DNA from: Klebsiella quasipneumoniae subsp. quasipneumoniae
GTDB lineage: Bacteria > Pseudomonadota > Gammaproteobacteria > Enterobacterales > Enterobacteriaceae
Assembly: GCF_020525925.1 (NCBI RefSeq)
Contig: NZ_CP084876.1
Span: 806,001-870,000, forward strand
Direction of reading: 5' to 3'
Length of the DNA stretch: 64,000 nucleotides
The notes below the pieces were generated by a model, which was not told the origin of the DNA, did no database searches, and worked only from the letters and a program-made list of their open reading frames with translations. This document shows positions 47,602-56,059 of the stretch, one piece after another. Position numbers and translations under genes: made by a program. Numbering within the stretch: the stretch's first letter is position 1; the number at the start of each line of letters is the position of its first letter.

Positions 47602-49416
47602 ATGAGCGTGAATGTAAAAGCCGCCACCCTAACCAACCTTGTTAAATATAAAACAGACAGGGCGTCATTACGTAGCGTACGTGATGATATGAAAAAATTA
47701 CAAAAGGATTTCAGCAAAACAGAGGGAACTATAGCCAAAGCAAAAATGCAGGCTGATAAACAGGCGTACACTGCACAAATGCAGCAGCAGAAACAGGTTC
47801 AACAACAACAGAAACAAGCAGCAAAACAGGCGACAGTAGATGCCAAAGCGAAACAGATAGAAGCCCGTAAGCTGGCAGCAGCCCAGAGTAAGGCGGCTAA
47901 AATCCAGATGCAGCAACAGCAGAAACAAGCCTCAGTAGCAGAAAATGCCCGATTGAAAGAAAGGAAAGCGCTATTTGATATTGGAAGAATGGAGGGATTA
48001 AACGGTGCTCAGAGGTTTACCGCTGCCCGCCACGCTCAAAATCTGGTGAGCCAGTACCAGCAAGGGGCTATATCTCTTCGAGATATGAACCAACAAATGG
48101 CGATCCATATGACCCAGCAAAAAGCTCTGGCAAGGAATCAGAGGAAGCAGGCTAAACAATCAGGCAAAAAATCAAAATATGGTCGGTCTGGTAGTTCTGG
48201 CTGGTTATCACGAAATGTTAACGCAATTGTCCCACAGCAATTATTATCAGGAGCAGCAGGTGTATATCTAGGACAACAAATGTACGCCATTTCCTCACAG
48301 GCAATTTCTGATTCACTCGCCAGAAATCAGGGGCGAAAAATGATTTCAAGTATGGGTTTAAACCCATTAGAAGCTGATGCAGTCATTCAGGAGACGTTAA
48401 AACGAACCGGCTTTAATATGAGTTACGAGAAAATATCTGACATCTCAAAAGACGTTCAAGATAAAATAGGTCAATTGAGTCTTGGGGAATGGAAAACAGA
48501 TAAAAAAACAGGGCAATCCACATATTCAGGCGGTGGAGAGATGGGAGATTGGCTCCAGATGATGGTTAGTCGTGGGGGTTATACCCAACAGGGAGCATTA
48601 AACACTCTCCAAAATGTGAAAGGTCCAGTGGAACTAGCAACCCTCTTAAAATCATTGCAGAAGAGTGCAAAATTAACAGATTCAGAATTTACCGCCTTAG
48701 CCGAGACCATAAATGATTTTTCCTATCTGGCAAAATCTGTAGATTCAAATGGTCAGAACGTCATCGACACAATGAATATGATGGTTGAAAATGGGTTAGC
48801 TCTGAACAGTGCTCAACAGAAAACCATTGATGGATTAAATCAAATGGGGGTTGTATGGGGAGCTATTAAAGATTCAGGGGCTGATCATTTTACACTAGGA
48901 TTTGCGGAGGCGATGAAAGAGGCCAATTTAAATTCTGATAATCTGGCTAAATCATTCTCGGGTTTAAACCCTCTGATGGAGAATCTAGGTCAATCTGCTG
49001 GCGAACTCTCAAGAGTATTTCTTGATTTTGCAAACAAAATAGGTTTAAACGTTGGGAAAGGGCAAACGTTGTCAGATGCGGTTTATAATACCGTGGTTGA
49101 TAGTAGTGCGAATAGTGCCGCTGACTGGATACAAAATATGATTGGATTTGATCCTCGCAGTGTAGGGCGTTTTTTTGGTTCTGAATCCTCGTATGCAAAT
49201 CAGGTACAAAGTGGAACGTTAATGAATCAGATGATGCCTACTACGCCATCTATGCAGTATCAACCTGTTATCCCGGATTTAAAGGCTGATTTTAACCTGA
49301 CAGTGAATCCATCTCCTGAATTTGGCAATCTGATTGATGCACGTGCTGACCAAAGAATTGAGTGGGCATTTGATGATCAGAACTTCCAAATTAATCAAAG
49401 TATTCTTGGTCAATAA
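47602..49416 (+). CDS. Tape-measure-like tail length protein
   Basis: Encodes 604 residues with GGAG upstream of the ATG. Residues about 25-190 are a Gln/Lys/Ala-rich coiled coil (QQQKQVQQQQKQAAKQ). Residues about 200-235 form a glycine-rich hydrophobic segment (LLSGAAGVYLGQQMYAISS), and the central part is helical and Ser/Asn-rich. The C-terminus FNLTVNPSPEFGNLIDARAD resembles the end of many tail tape-measure proteins. It is shorter than lambda gpH (853). At about 1.5 A per residue it would specify a tail near 90 nm. Last gene of the structural block; no tail tube or baseplate genes follow. Confidence 0.65.
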   Translation: MSVNVKAATLTNLVKYKTDRASLRSVRDDMKKLQKDFSKTEGTIAKAKMQADKQAYTAQMQQQKQVQQQQKQAAKQATVDAKAKQIEARKLAAAQSKAAKIQMQQQQKQASVAENARLKERKALFDIGRMEGLNGAQRFTAARHAQNLVSQYQQGAISLRDMNQQMAIHMTQQKALARNQRKQAKQSGKKSKYGRSGSSGWLSRNVNAIVPQQLLSGAAGVYLGQQMYAISSQAISDSLARNQGRKMISSMGLNPLEADAVIQETLKRTGFNMSYEKISDISKDVQDKIGQLSLGEWKTDKKTGQSTYSGGGEMGDWLQMMVSRGGYTQQGALNTLQNVKGPVELATLLKSLQKSAKLTDSEFTALAETINDFSYLAKSVDSNGQNVIDTMNMMVENGLALNSAQQKTIDGLNQMGVVWGAIKDSGADHFTLGFAEAMKEANLNSDNLAKSFSGLNPLMENLGQSAGELSRVFLDFANKIGLNVGKGQTLSDAVYNTVVDSSANSAADWIQNMIGFDPRSVGRFFGSESSYANQVQSGTLMNQMMPTTPSMQYQPVIPDLKADFNLTVNPSPEFGNLIDARADQRIEWAFDDQNFQINQSILGQ

Positions 49417-49430
49417 ATAAAAGGGGCTGC

Positions 49431-49442
49431 CTGTATACAGGT
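49431..49442. repeat. Perfect 12-bp palindrome between tape-measure gene and int
   Basis: CCTGTATACAGG is fully self-complementary and lies 15 bp past the tape-measure stop. It is a possible operator site. Confidence 0.5.
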
Positions 49443-49468
49443 TAGCTTTGCTAATCCACAAAGTGGAC

Positions 49469-49490
49469 AAGGGGCTTAATGCCCCTTTTC
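49469..49490. terminator. Bidirectional terminator between tape-measure gene and int
   Basis: Stem AAGGGGC (49469-49475) / GCCCCTT (49481-49487) with a TTAAT loop, followed by TTC. The loop contains the int stop codon (minus strand), so the two convergent genes share it. Confidence 0.75.
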
Positions 49491-50672
49491 TATTTCTGGA
49501 TATGACACAAGCTCTATTATTTGTTTTAATTCCTTCATTAATGGCCCTGCGCTATACGTCTTAAATGCCTCTGTTTTAGCTTTCTTCTCAATTTGGCCTG
49601 TGATAGTGCCGATTCTCGTTTCTTCTACCCCGTTCCTGTCCAGACACGTTATAAAATGTCCTCTAAGGCTATGATAACATTGACGATTTGTAGCCTCTGG
49701 GATCATCTTGTCTCTCAGTCTGGTGAATGCCTGGGAGTAATACGGGCCTTTCTTACCGTCTGCACGTTGAATTCTGTTAGCAGTTGGTAGGAGATACTCA
49801 CCAGATTTTAAGGAGAGCCACTTCTCAACGATGGGCAGCACCATAGAATGTATGGGAACACACCTAATACCCGCTTTCGTCTTTGACTTTGTTACGCTGA
49901 ACACTCTGATCCCGTCTATCTCTAAAATGTCATCCCGCTTTAAGGATGCTATTTCGTCAAGCCTCATTCCACTGTATAGCCCAATCAGGATCACGCCTTG
50001 TAATTCCTCCTCTGCATTCTCTACAAGCGTTACGAGCTGTTTTGTGGTGAATGGCTGGTAACTCTCTATCGTGCGCCGTGCTTCTAGGTTATGACCGTGA
50101 AAAGGGTTGTCCGGTGGAATATCGTCGTGCACCCTCCTGGCAAACTCATAAAGGCTTCCCAGACAAGTTAGCCAGTTTTGAACGGTTTGATCGGCTTTCT
50201 TCTCGATATGCCGCATAGCAAACAGAGCCACCTGTGATCGCCTGATCTTTGTGATTTTGATATCTGCACACTCAAGATGTTTTAGGAATACCTCAACGCT
50301 TCTCGCTGATTTTGCCAGAGTTGAGAATGATCGCCGGTCTTTGTACTGATCAGCATATCGATCACGAATTTCAATCAACGTAGGGATAGCCTGGAGGGGA
50401 GATTTCATTACTGTTTGAGCACGTAGCTCAAGGATTGCGTTGTTTATCCGCCTTTCTTCTGTATCGGGGCAATACTGCGCCTTAAGGGCTTTCCACTCGA
50501 TGAGCATGTGATTACGGAAGTGTTTAGCGGTGGCGAGGTCTTTAGTTCCCGTTGACTTCCGGTAAAGTTTTTTTCCACCAAAAATGTGGCGCATGTATTT
50601 GGGAACAAAAATCTGGAACATCCACACCCCCTCTGGGGTGGGGTAAAGATACGATTGAGACTTGATCGACAT
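49476..50672 (-). CDS. Tyrosine integrase of the element
   Basis: Encodes 398 residues. The N-terminal arm and core-binding domains (DUF6538-like start SYLYPTPEGVWMFQIFVPKYM) precede the catalytic domain with Arg237 (SGMRLDEI), a beta-hairpin Lys near 264 (TKSKTKAG), HxxR as His334 and Arg337 (CYHSLRGHF) and the nucleophile Tyr373 (KTYSAG). The usual LGH motif is replaced by ITGQ. It integrates at tRNA-Gly(CCC). The gene lies 72 bp from attR and 11 kb from the tRNA, opposite to the usual arrangement of tRNA integrases. Confidence 0.95.
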   Translation of the reverse strand: MSIKSQSYLYPTPEGVWMFQIFVPKYMRHIFGGKKLYRKSTGTKDLATAKHFRNHMLIEWKALKAQYCPDTEERRINNAILELRAQTVMKSPLQAIPTLIEIRDRYADQYKDRRSFSTLAKSARSVEVFLKHLECADIKITKIRRSQVALFAMRHIEKKADQTVQNWLTCLGSLYEFARRVHDDIPPDNPFHGHNLEARRTIESYQPFTTKQLVTLVENAEEELQGVILIGLYSGMRLDEIASLKRDDILEIDGIRVFSVTKSKTKAGIRCVPIHSMVLPIVEKWLSLKSGEYLLPTANRIQRADGKKGPYYSQAFTRLRDKMIPEATNRQCYHSLRGHFITCLDRNGVEETRIGTITGQIEKKAKTEAFKTYSAGPLMKELKQIIELVSYPEIEKGH

Positions 50673-50744
50673 AGGGATTTTCCTCTAATATCCCCGTTAT
50701 CAACTACCAATGTTGAGATCTTTAGCGGTTCCTAGGCGTTTCTC

Positions 50745-50767
50745 TTCGATTCCCTTCGCCCGCTCCA
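50745..50767 (+). other. Right attachment site (attR)
   Basis: Exact 23-bp copy of the tRNA-Gly 3' end (38452-38474). It marks the chromosomal end of the element and is followed by 167 bp with no clear gene before the MFS transporter. Confidence 0.93.
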
Positions 50768-50934
50768 ATTTCAAGTCTCCTGAAGTCTACCCAACTCAAT
50801 TTTCCCTTGAAAAATAAGCGGTTATAGCTTTCTGTTAGTCTATTGAACTCCGACGGAGGACTCCACTTTGGTTGCCGGATCGGCGTTTTGCGCTGCTGGC
50901 GCTGGAGTCGTAGCGTTTAGTGATATTTTCGCAC

Positions 50935-52326
50935 TTATCCTGTTTCCGCAGGATGAGTGATTTTACGCAACCGGCTCGCGCTGACGACGACCGATACCGC
51001 AGAGGCCGCGGCGGCGCTCCACAGCGCAACATGAATTGCCCTTTCATCTGCTGCCAGCAGAACGCCTACAGCGGCGGCTCCCAGGCACTGCCCGAAAGTG
51101 CGCATAATGGATAAAACACCGGACGCATAACTCGCGTGCTCACGAATAACGTTTGAGAGCATTTCCCGGTTATTGGGACTCTGAAAGCAGCCAAACCCTA
51201 TTCCGCACACCAGACTTCGCAGGCAGATATCCCACATTGAAGGGCTGGCGGGTAACGTCGCCAGCAGGATCAAACCGACGACAAATATCACCAGCCCCAG
51301 AGTGGATATCGCCGGGGCTGATATCGTGTCCGCCCAACGGCCTGCATGCGGCGCAATCACCACGATCCCTAATGGCCACGGCGTAAACAGCAGGGCAGAC
51401 ACTACCGGACTGTAGCCGTATTCGCTCTGAAACAGGAAGGGTAGCGCAATAAAGGTGATCCCCTGGCTGACAAAAGCAATCATCGACGTGAAGGCCGCGA
51501 GGGTAAAACGTTCATTTTTAAACATGGTCGGCGGCAGTAAGGGATGACCCGTGCGGCGGATTTGCCAGATAAAAGCCATGCCGCTCAGCGCAGCGAGAGC
51601 CATCCAGCAAAGGCTGCCGAATTGATAAGTGGCGTTCTGTAGGCTGTTCGCCGCCATGATCGTCGAACCCAACAGCAGCGCCGACAATATGGCGCCCACG
51701 GTGTCGAAGGGCGCCTGCATACGGATCGCATCCCGCGGCAGCGCTCTGACCGCCAGCAGTAAGGCGAGGGTGCCGGGAAGAACGTTTATCGCAAACAGCC
51801 ATTGCCAGCTCAGGGTGTGAAGGATCGTACCACCCAATACCGGGCCGATAGCGGAGCTGGAGGCAATGAGCAGGGCATGGAACCCCAGAATGCGGCCAAG
51901 TAATCTTCCGGGAAATACGGACCTGAGTATTGCGGGGGCAATACTCAGCGTTGCCGCGCCGCCGATCCCCTGAAGCACGCGCATACCGATAAGCACTTCG
52001 GGCTTATTCGCCAGCGCGCAACCCAGTGATGTCAGGGTAAAGGTCGTCAGGCCCGCCAGAAATACGGGGCGATAACCCAGACGGGCCGCAAGCGCCGCGA
52101 ATATCGCCAGCGTCATCGCAGCCGCCAGCAGATACCCGTTGGCGAACCAGACGGCAATACCGGCAGGTACCTGCATCTCCTGAGCCATTGAGGGCAGGGC
52201 AATGTTGATCATGGTGCCATCAAACACGCCCATTAAGGTGGTGGTCATTATTGCGGCCATCACCCGTGCGCGCGCCGGCCCAGGCAGTCCTTCGTCGCCG
52301 GGTTGGCTGGAAAAGAGCGTCATCAT
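50935..52326 (-). CDS. MFS drug/proton exporter, DHA2 family
   Basis: Encodes 463 residues with 13-14 predicted membrane segments. Motif D1-like LMGVFDGTMINIALPSM (residues about 31-47), motif A region RLGYRP, and motif C GPVLGGTI (residues about 159-166, in the antiporter helix 5) are visible. It likely exports a toxic compound with protons. It is divergent from a LysR regulator, 126 bp apart, the common exporter/regulator pairing, so that regulator probably controls it. Start ATG at 52326 has AGGACAA upstream; ATG 52323 is an alternative. Confidence 0.88.
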   Translation of the reverse strand: MMTLFSSQPGDEGLPGPARARVMAAIMTTTLMGVFDGTMINIALPSMAQEMQVPAGIAVWFANGYLLAAAMTLAIFAALAARLGYRPVFLAGLTTFTLTSLGCALANKPEVLIGMRVLQGIGGAATLSIAPAILRSVFPGRLLGRILGFHALLIASSSAIGPVLGGTILHTLSWQWLFAINVLPGTLALLLAVRALPRDAIRMQAPFDTVGAILSALLLGSTIMAANSLQNATYQFGSLCWMALAALSGMAFIWQIRRTGHPLLPPTMFKNERFTLAAFTSMIAFVSQGITFIALPFLFQSEYGYSPVVSALLFTPWPLGIVVIAPHAGRWADTISAPAISTLGLVIFVVGLILLATLPASPSMWDICLRSLVCGIGFGCFQSPNNREMLSNVIREHASYASGVLSIMRTFGQCLGAAAVGVLLAADERAIHVALWSAAAASAVSVVVSASRLRKITHPAETG

Positions 52327-52452
52327 TTGTCCTCTGAGAAGAGTGTATGGATGACAAAACTATAAAGATGGCTTTTACTGGGCGGAAGGTGCACTATTTT
52401 CACTTTATTGTTGCATCAAACGCCTTATCTTAATGTGCTGGGAGAAAGGGTA

Positions 52453-53370
52453 ATGTCTGATCCCGATTTTAATTTGCTGGTAGCTCTCGACATATTGCTG
52501 AGTGAAGCGAGTGTCGCAGGTGCGGCACGTCGTCTGAACCTCAGCACCTCGGCCATGAGCCGAACATTAAGCAGATTACGCGATGTCACAGGAGACCCGA
52601 TTCTGGTGCGCGCCGGGCGTAACATGGTACTGACCCCGTGGGCCGAAGCGACCCGGGATCGCGCCAGGCGTGCAGTGCACGAGGCCAGGGCAGTATTGCA
52701 GCCCTCAACGGAAACGTTCTGCGCGCGAAGTCTGGCGCGTCTTTTTACCATCAGGGCAAACGATGGTTTTGTGGTGGCGTTTGGGCCTGCGCTCATCGCA
52801 GCGGTTGCCGACGCCGCGCCTGACGTCTGTATACGCTTCGCGCCTAAGCCGGAAAAAACCTCGCGCTATCTTCGGGAAGGGCTGGTTGATCTGGAGATTG
52901 GCGTTCAGAGTAATATGGGGCCAGAAATACGGCTGCAGCGACTGTTTGAGGATCGGTTTGTTGGCGTCGTGCGTAAAGGGCACCCGTTGGCTAAGCAGGC
53001 AGAAATAGGCGTGGGTGATTATGTCGCCTGGGGCCATGTGGTAGCGTCACCCGAGGGCGCGTTGCACGGATCCGTTGACGATACGCTGGCCGAACTGGGG
53101 ACAAAACGTAAAATTGCGAGCGTCGTACCGGGATTTCCGACAGCACTGTCCGTGGCGCTGGAATCGGATCTTATCGCCATGATACCCGCACTCTATTTAC
53201 TCAATCAGCAGGTAACGGACCAGGTACACGTTTTCGAGCTGCCGTTCAAAAGCCGTCGTATTACGGTATCGCAGATGTGGCACCCAAGGATGGAACGCGA
53301 CCCCGGTCACCGCTGGCTGAGAAAGCAAATTCTTGCGATATGCGGTGGGGGGAGGTCAGTCATGGCCTGA
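52453..53370 (+). CDS. LysR-type regulator, probably of the divergent MFS exporter
   Basis: Encodes 305 residues from the ATG at 52453 (GAGAAAGGG upstream); an in-frame ATG at 52408 is less likely. N-terminal HTH (ASVAGAARRLNLSTSAMSRTLSRLR, about residues 20-44) and a C-terminal effector domain. LysR genes often regulate a divergent neighbour and themselves, which suggests control of the MFS exporter; the inducer is unknown. Confidence 0.88.
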   Translation: MSDPDFNLLVALDILLSEASVAGAARRLNLSTSAMSRTLSRLRDVTGDPILVRAGRNMVLTPWAEATRDRARRAVHEARAVLQPSTETFCARSLARLFTIRANDGFVVAFGPALIAAVADAAPDVCIRFAPKPEKTSRYLREGLVDLEIGVQSNMGPEIRLQRLFEDRFVGVVRKGHPLAKQAEIGVGDYVAWGHVVASPEGALHGSVDDTLAELGTKRKIASVVPGFPTALSVALESDLIAMIPALYLLNQQVTDQVHVFELPFKSRRITVSQMWHPRMERDPGHRWLRKQILAICGGGRSVMA

Positions 53371-53434
53371 CCAATTAGACATGTCCGCGCTACCGTCTCA
53401 CCACAGCGATCGCTGCTTTCAAAGGATGAGACTC

Positions 53435-53512
53435 ATGACGGCATACGGAACGGAAATTTTCTCAATGAGCGATCTGAACAAACTCACGATCGAAGTCTCC
53501 ATACTTCGATAG
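53435..53512 (+). CDS. Possible 25-codon small ORF
   Basis: ATG at 53435 follows AAAGGATGAG and opens a 25-codon frame (MTAYGTEIFSMSDLNKLTIEV...). It lies in a 247-bp gap with no other gene. It may be a remnant or a genuine small protein; I see no family match. Confidence 0.25.
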   Translation: MTAYGTEIFSMSDLNKLTIEVSILR

Positions 53513-53586
53513 ACCGTTTATGTCCTTTCCGCGAGATTTAATCGAAAGCCCTCGTGCTACCTTTAAGCTAACTATTAACGATAAAT

Positions 53587-53616
53587 AAAGGACAGCTTCC
53601 CTGTCCTTTATTCTTT
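53587..53616. terminator. Terminator downstream of LysR and carboxymuconolactone genes
   Basis: Stem AAAGGACAG / CTGTCCTTT with a CTTCC loop, followed by ATTCTTTTTTA on the plus strand and TTTATTTA on the minus strand, between two convergent genes. Confidence 0.85.
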
Positions 53617-53617
53617 T

Positions 53618-54421
53618 TTATTCAGTTTTGCTCTCGCGCGCTCGCAATACCTCACCGACCACAGGAGCAGCGGTAAACGCATTTGGCCATCCCGCGTAGA
53701 ACGCCGCCTGGGCAACCACTTCTCCGGCCTCTTCAGCCGAAAGCCCATTATCCATGGCCCTGTTTAGGTGGTAGCCAATCTGCGCGCTCTGTCCGGCGGC
53801 GATTAACGCGCTGACCGTCACCAGGCTTCTGTCGCGGGGCGTTAGCGCGGGCCGTTGCCAGAGGTCGAGAAACAGCGGGTCGGCGGTAAATTTAACCAGG
53901 CCAGGCGAAATGGGGCCGACATTTTTTTCGACGGTGTCTGCACGCTGTTTCTCTACCTCTTCATTGAGGGGCAGCAGCGTCGGCGAGGCGGCGGGCAGGG
54001 CCTCTGCCGTCACGCCCCTGGCTACAAAGATGGCTTTAGCGACGCTGACGGCTGACATCGCATTGGGCCAACCTGAGTAGAACGCCAGATGGGTAATGAT
54101 CTCTGATACTTCGGCTGGCGTCACGCCGCAATCGAGCGCGACGGCAATATAGTGCTTCAGCTCGCCTGGCTGGTTGCGGGCAATCAGCATCGCCATGGTC
54201 GCGATGCTACGGTCGCGGGCGGACAGGGCGTCACGTTGCCAGAGGTCGTTGCTGATGGCCTCGCGGCCGAAGCGCGCCAGCGCCGGCGACACCGCTTGAA
54301 TATCAGCGTCCGTAAGGGTAGAAGGGGTAATTTTCATCATAGCTTCATCTCTTTGTTCGTTGGCATAAGCAAAATCAGACAGCACAAGCGACAAGGCTGC
54401 CGCGGCAATCACGTTTTTTAT
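53618..54421 (-). CDS. Exported carboxymuconolactone decarboxylase-family protein
   Basis: Two tandem CMD/AhpD-like helical repeats (DLWQRDALSARDRSIATMAMLIA and DLWQRPALTPRDRSLVTVSALIAAG) follow a signal peptide (KNVIAAAALSLVLSDFAYANE). The best ribosome-binding site AAAGGAG is followed five bases later by ATA (54419-54421), not ATG, giving 267 residues; a GTG three codons further and an upstream GTG overlapping the reductase gene are alternatives. Typical CMD catalytic Cys is CGVTPAEV in the first repeat only. It follows the aldo-keto reductase on the same strand. Confidence 0.75.
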   Translation of the reverse strand: MKNVIAAAALSLVLSDFAYANEQRDEAMMKITPSTLTDADIQAVSPALARFGREAISNDLWQRDALSARDRSIATMAMLIARNQPGELKHYIAVALDCGVTPAEVSEIITHLAFYSGWPNAMSAVSVAKAIFVARGVTAEALPAASPTLLPLNEEVEKQRADTVEKNVGPISPGLVKFTADPLFLDLWQRPALTPRDRSLVTVSALIAAGQSAQIGYHLNRAMDNGLSAEEAGEVVAQAAFYAGWPNAFTAAPVVGEVLRARESKTE

Positions 54422-54453
54422 ATTTGCTCCTTTCCGATCCACAGGGCGGATCG

Positions 54454-55473
54454 TTAGAGCGTCCACACCTGAGGATGGTCTTTGGCTTGTGGCGTGTTTT
54501 GCGCCATCACGCCTGTGAGGAAGTGCGGCTGATAGGCTTCTTCCAGATAGCGGATTTCTTCCGGGCTCAGTTGAAGGGCTACAGTGTTGACCGCGCCGTC
54601 AACATGATGCTTTTGCATGGCGCCGACCACCGGGGCGGTGACTTTAGTCAGCAGCCAGGCCAGCGAAATTTCGGTCATGGAGACCTGATGCCGTTCGGCA
54701 AGTTCGGCGACGCGGGCAATAATGCTCCGATCCTGCTCTGCCGTGCGGTCGTATTTGCCCCGGGCATAATCATCTTCCATCGCTCGCCGCGTGTGGCCTT
54801 CTAAGCGGGCGAGACGGCCGCTGGCCAGCGCGCTATAGGGAGTCATAGCGATATTATCTTCAGCGCACAGCCCGAACAGCTCTCGTTCGTCTTCACGCAT
54901 AATCAGGTTGTAGTGGCTCTGCACAGAAACAAAGGACGTCAGCCCTTCGCGTTCGGCAAGGGCGTTCGCCTTCGCCAGCTGCCAGGCATAACAATTGGAA
55001 ATGCCAATCGCGCGCACCTTGCCGGCGGCGACAGCGGCATGCAGCGCCTCCAGCACGTCGATAACCGGGGTGTTGTAATCCCAGATGTGGTAAATGTAGA
55101 GGTCGATGTAGTCCATCCCGAGGTTTCGCAGACTCTGGTCAAGCGAGCGGGTGATCGCCTGTTTTCCGCTGATCCCCTCGGCAATCTGGGCAGCGGTTCG
55201 TGGCAGAAACTTGGTGGCCAGCACCACATCCTCGCGTTTTGCCATCTCCCGCAGCGCCCGGCCAACGTACCGTTCGCTGGAGCCGTTCTGATAGGCGATG
55301 GCGGTATCGTAAAAATTGATGCCCTGTTCCAGAGCGTAGCGAATGATGTCCCTGCTGGCTGTTTCGTCCAGCGTCCAGCGATGCTGGCCCGTTGACGGAT
55401 CGCCAAACCCCATACATCCCATGCAGATGCGGGAGACCAGTAAGTCACTCTTCCCGAGCCGGGTATACTGCAT
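54454..55473 (-). CDS. Aldo/keto reductase
   Basis: Encodes 339 residues of the AKR TIM-barrel family. NADPH-dependent carbonyl reduction is expected. Catalytic residues: Asp and Tyr in FYDTAIAYQNG (about residues 55-65), Lys in LATKFLP, and the His-type position in LYIYHIWDYN. Cofactor residues follow near the C-terminus. It lies 20 bp from the quinone reductase gene, in a redox cluster with a divergent LysR regulator. Confidence 0.9.
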   Translation of the reverse strand: MQYTRLGKSDLLVSRICMGCMGFGDPSTGQHRWTLDETASRDIIRYALEQGINFYDTAIAYQNGSSERYVGRALREMAKREDVVLATKFLPRTAAQIAEGISGKQAITRSLDQSLRNLGMDYIDLYIYHIWDYNTPVIDVLEALHAAVAAGKVRAIGISNCYAWQLAKANALAEREGLTSFVSVQSHYNLIMREDERELFGLCAEDNIAMTPYSALASGRLARLEGHTRRAMEDDYARGKYDRTAEQDRSIIARVAELAERHQVSMTEISLAWLLTKVTAPVVGAMQKHHVDGAVNTVALQLSPEEIRYLEEAYQPHFLTGVMAQNTPQAKDHPQVWTL

Positions 55474-55493
55474 CTTTATTTTCTCCCTTTGGG

Positions 55494-56057
55494 TTATTCC
55501 ACCAGAGTTTTAAGCCGTGCGATCAGTCTGGCCGCGTGTTCCCGGACACGCGTTTTTTGCTGAGCGATTTTGTCGGCATCCCGGTCGGCGTAGCTAATGC
55601 CGCAGGTATAAACCGGCGCCAGCAGCTCAAGATTGCACAGCCTGGCCGTGGTCTCGAAGGGAAGGAGATACTCCTCAATGGCATGGCCAAAGAAACCGTC
55701 AGCGGTATAGAGCGTCTGTGGCGCTCCCGTGGTGAAGGAGAGGATCAGCTTTTTACCACCCAGTTTCGCCGTTGAGCCATGGGCGAAGCCGTGGACAAAG
55801 ACCTCGTCCAGCCACTGTTTCATTAACCCGGGCAGCCCATACCAGCTAAAGGGAAACTGCCAGACAATCACATCCGCCTGCAGCAGGCTTTCCTGCTCTG
55901 CGGCGATTTTGAATTTGCCGTCCTGATAGAGCCAGTCCAGACGACGGATTTCCGCGTCAGGCAGGGCGGTCGCCAGCTCATCGAGGATGGTGGCGTTGGC
56001 GATGGAATGGTTAAGATCCGGATGCCCGGAAACGATAAGGATATGAGGCTTTCTCAT
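55494..56057 (-). CDS. NAD(P)H-dependent quinone/flavin reductase (MdaB/KefF type)
   Basis: Encodes 187 residues of the flavodoxin-like fold. The FMN/FAD phosphate loop SGHPDLNHSIANATI (about residues 10-24), the FPFSWYGLPGLMKQWLDEVF motif, and GGKKLILSFTTGAP are typical of two-electron quinone reductases. It is 2 bp downstream of the small Dabb-like gene and 20 bp upstream of the aldo-keto reductase, so the cluster is one operon. Confidence 0.88.
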   Translation of the reverse strand: MRKPHILIVSGHPDLNHSIANATILDELATALPDAEIRRLDWLYQDGKFKIAAEQESLLQADVIVWQFPFSWYGLPGLMKQWLDEVFVHGFAHGSTAKLGGKKLILSFTTGAPQTLYTADGFFGHAIEEYLLPFETTARLCNLELLAPVYTCGISYADRDADKIAQQKTRVREHAARLIARLKTLVE

Positions 56058-56059
56058 CG

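Larger units (their letters stand above)
38452..50767. mobile_element. Integrated satellite-like element at tRNA-Gly(CCC)
   Basis: A 12.3-kb AT-rich segment lies between exact 23-bp copies of the tRNA-Gly 3' end (38452-38474 and 50745-50767). It encodes a tyrosine integrase, a serine recombinase, an iteron-type origin region, DNA-binding proteins, a capsid and tape-measure module and a TIR protein. No terminase, portal, protease, tail tube, primase or lysis gene is visible. Base composition and codon use differ sharply from the GC-rich flanks. Size and lack of packaging and lysis genes suggest a phage satellite or phage-plasmid-like element and not a complete or simply decayed prophage. Confidence 0.9.

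Noticed and set aside
38452..50767. P4-type satellite or capsid-forming PICI
   Set aside because: No P4 primase-helicase, Sid, Psu or Delta, and no terminase, portal or protease, so neither known class fits.
50935..53370. MFS exporter and LysR gene as part of the integrated element
   Set aside because: They lie outside attR and have GC-rich chromosomal composition.
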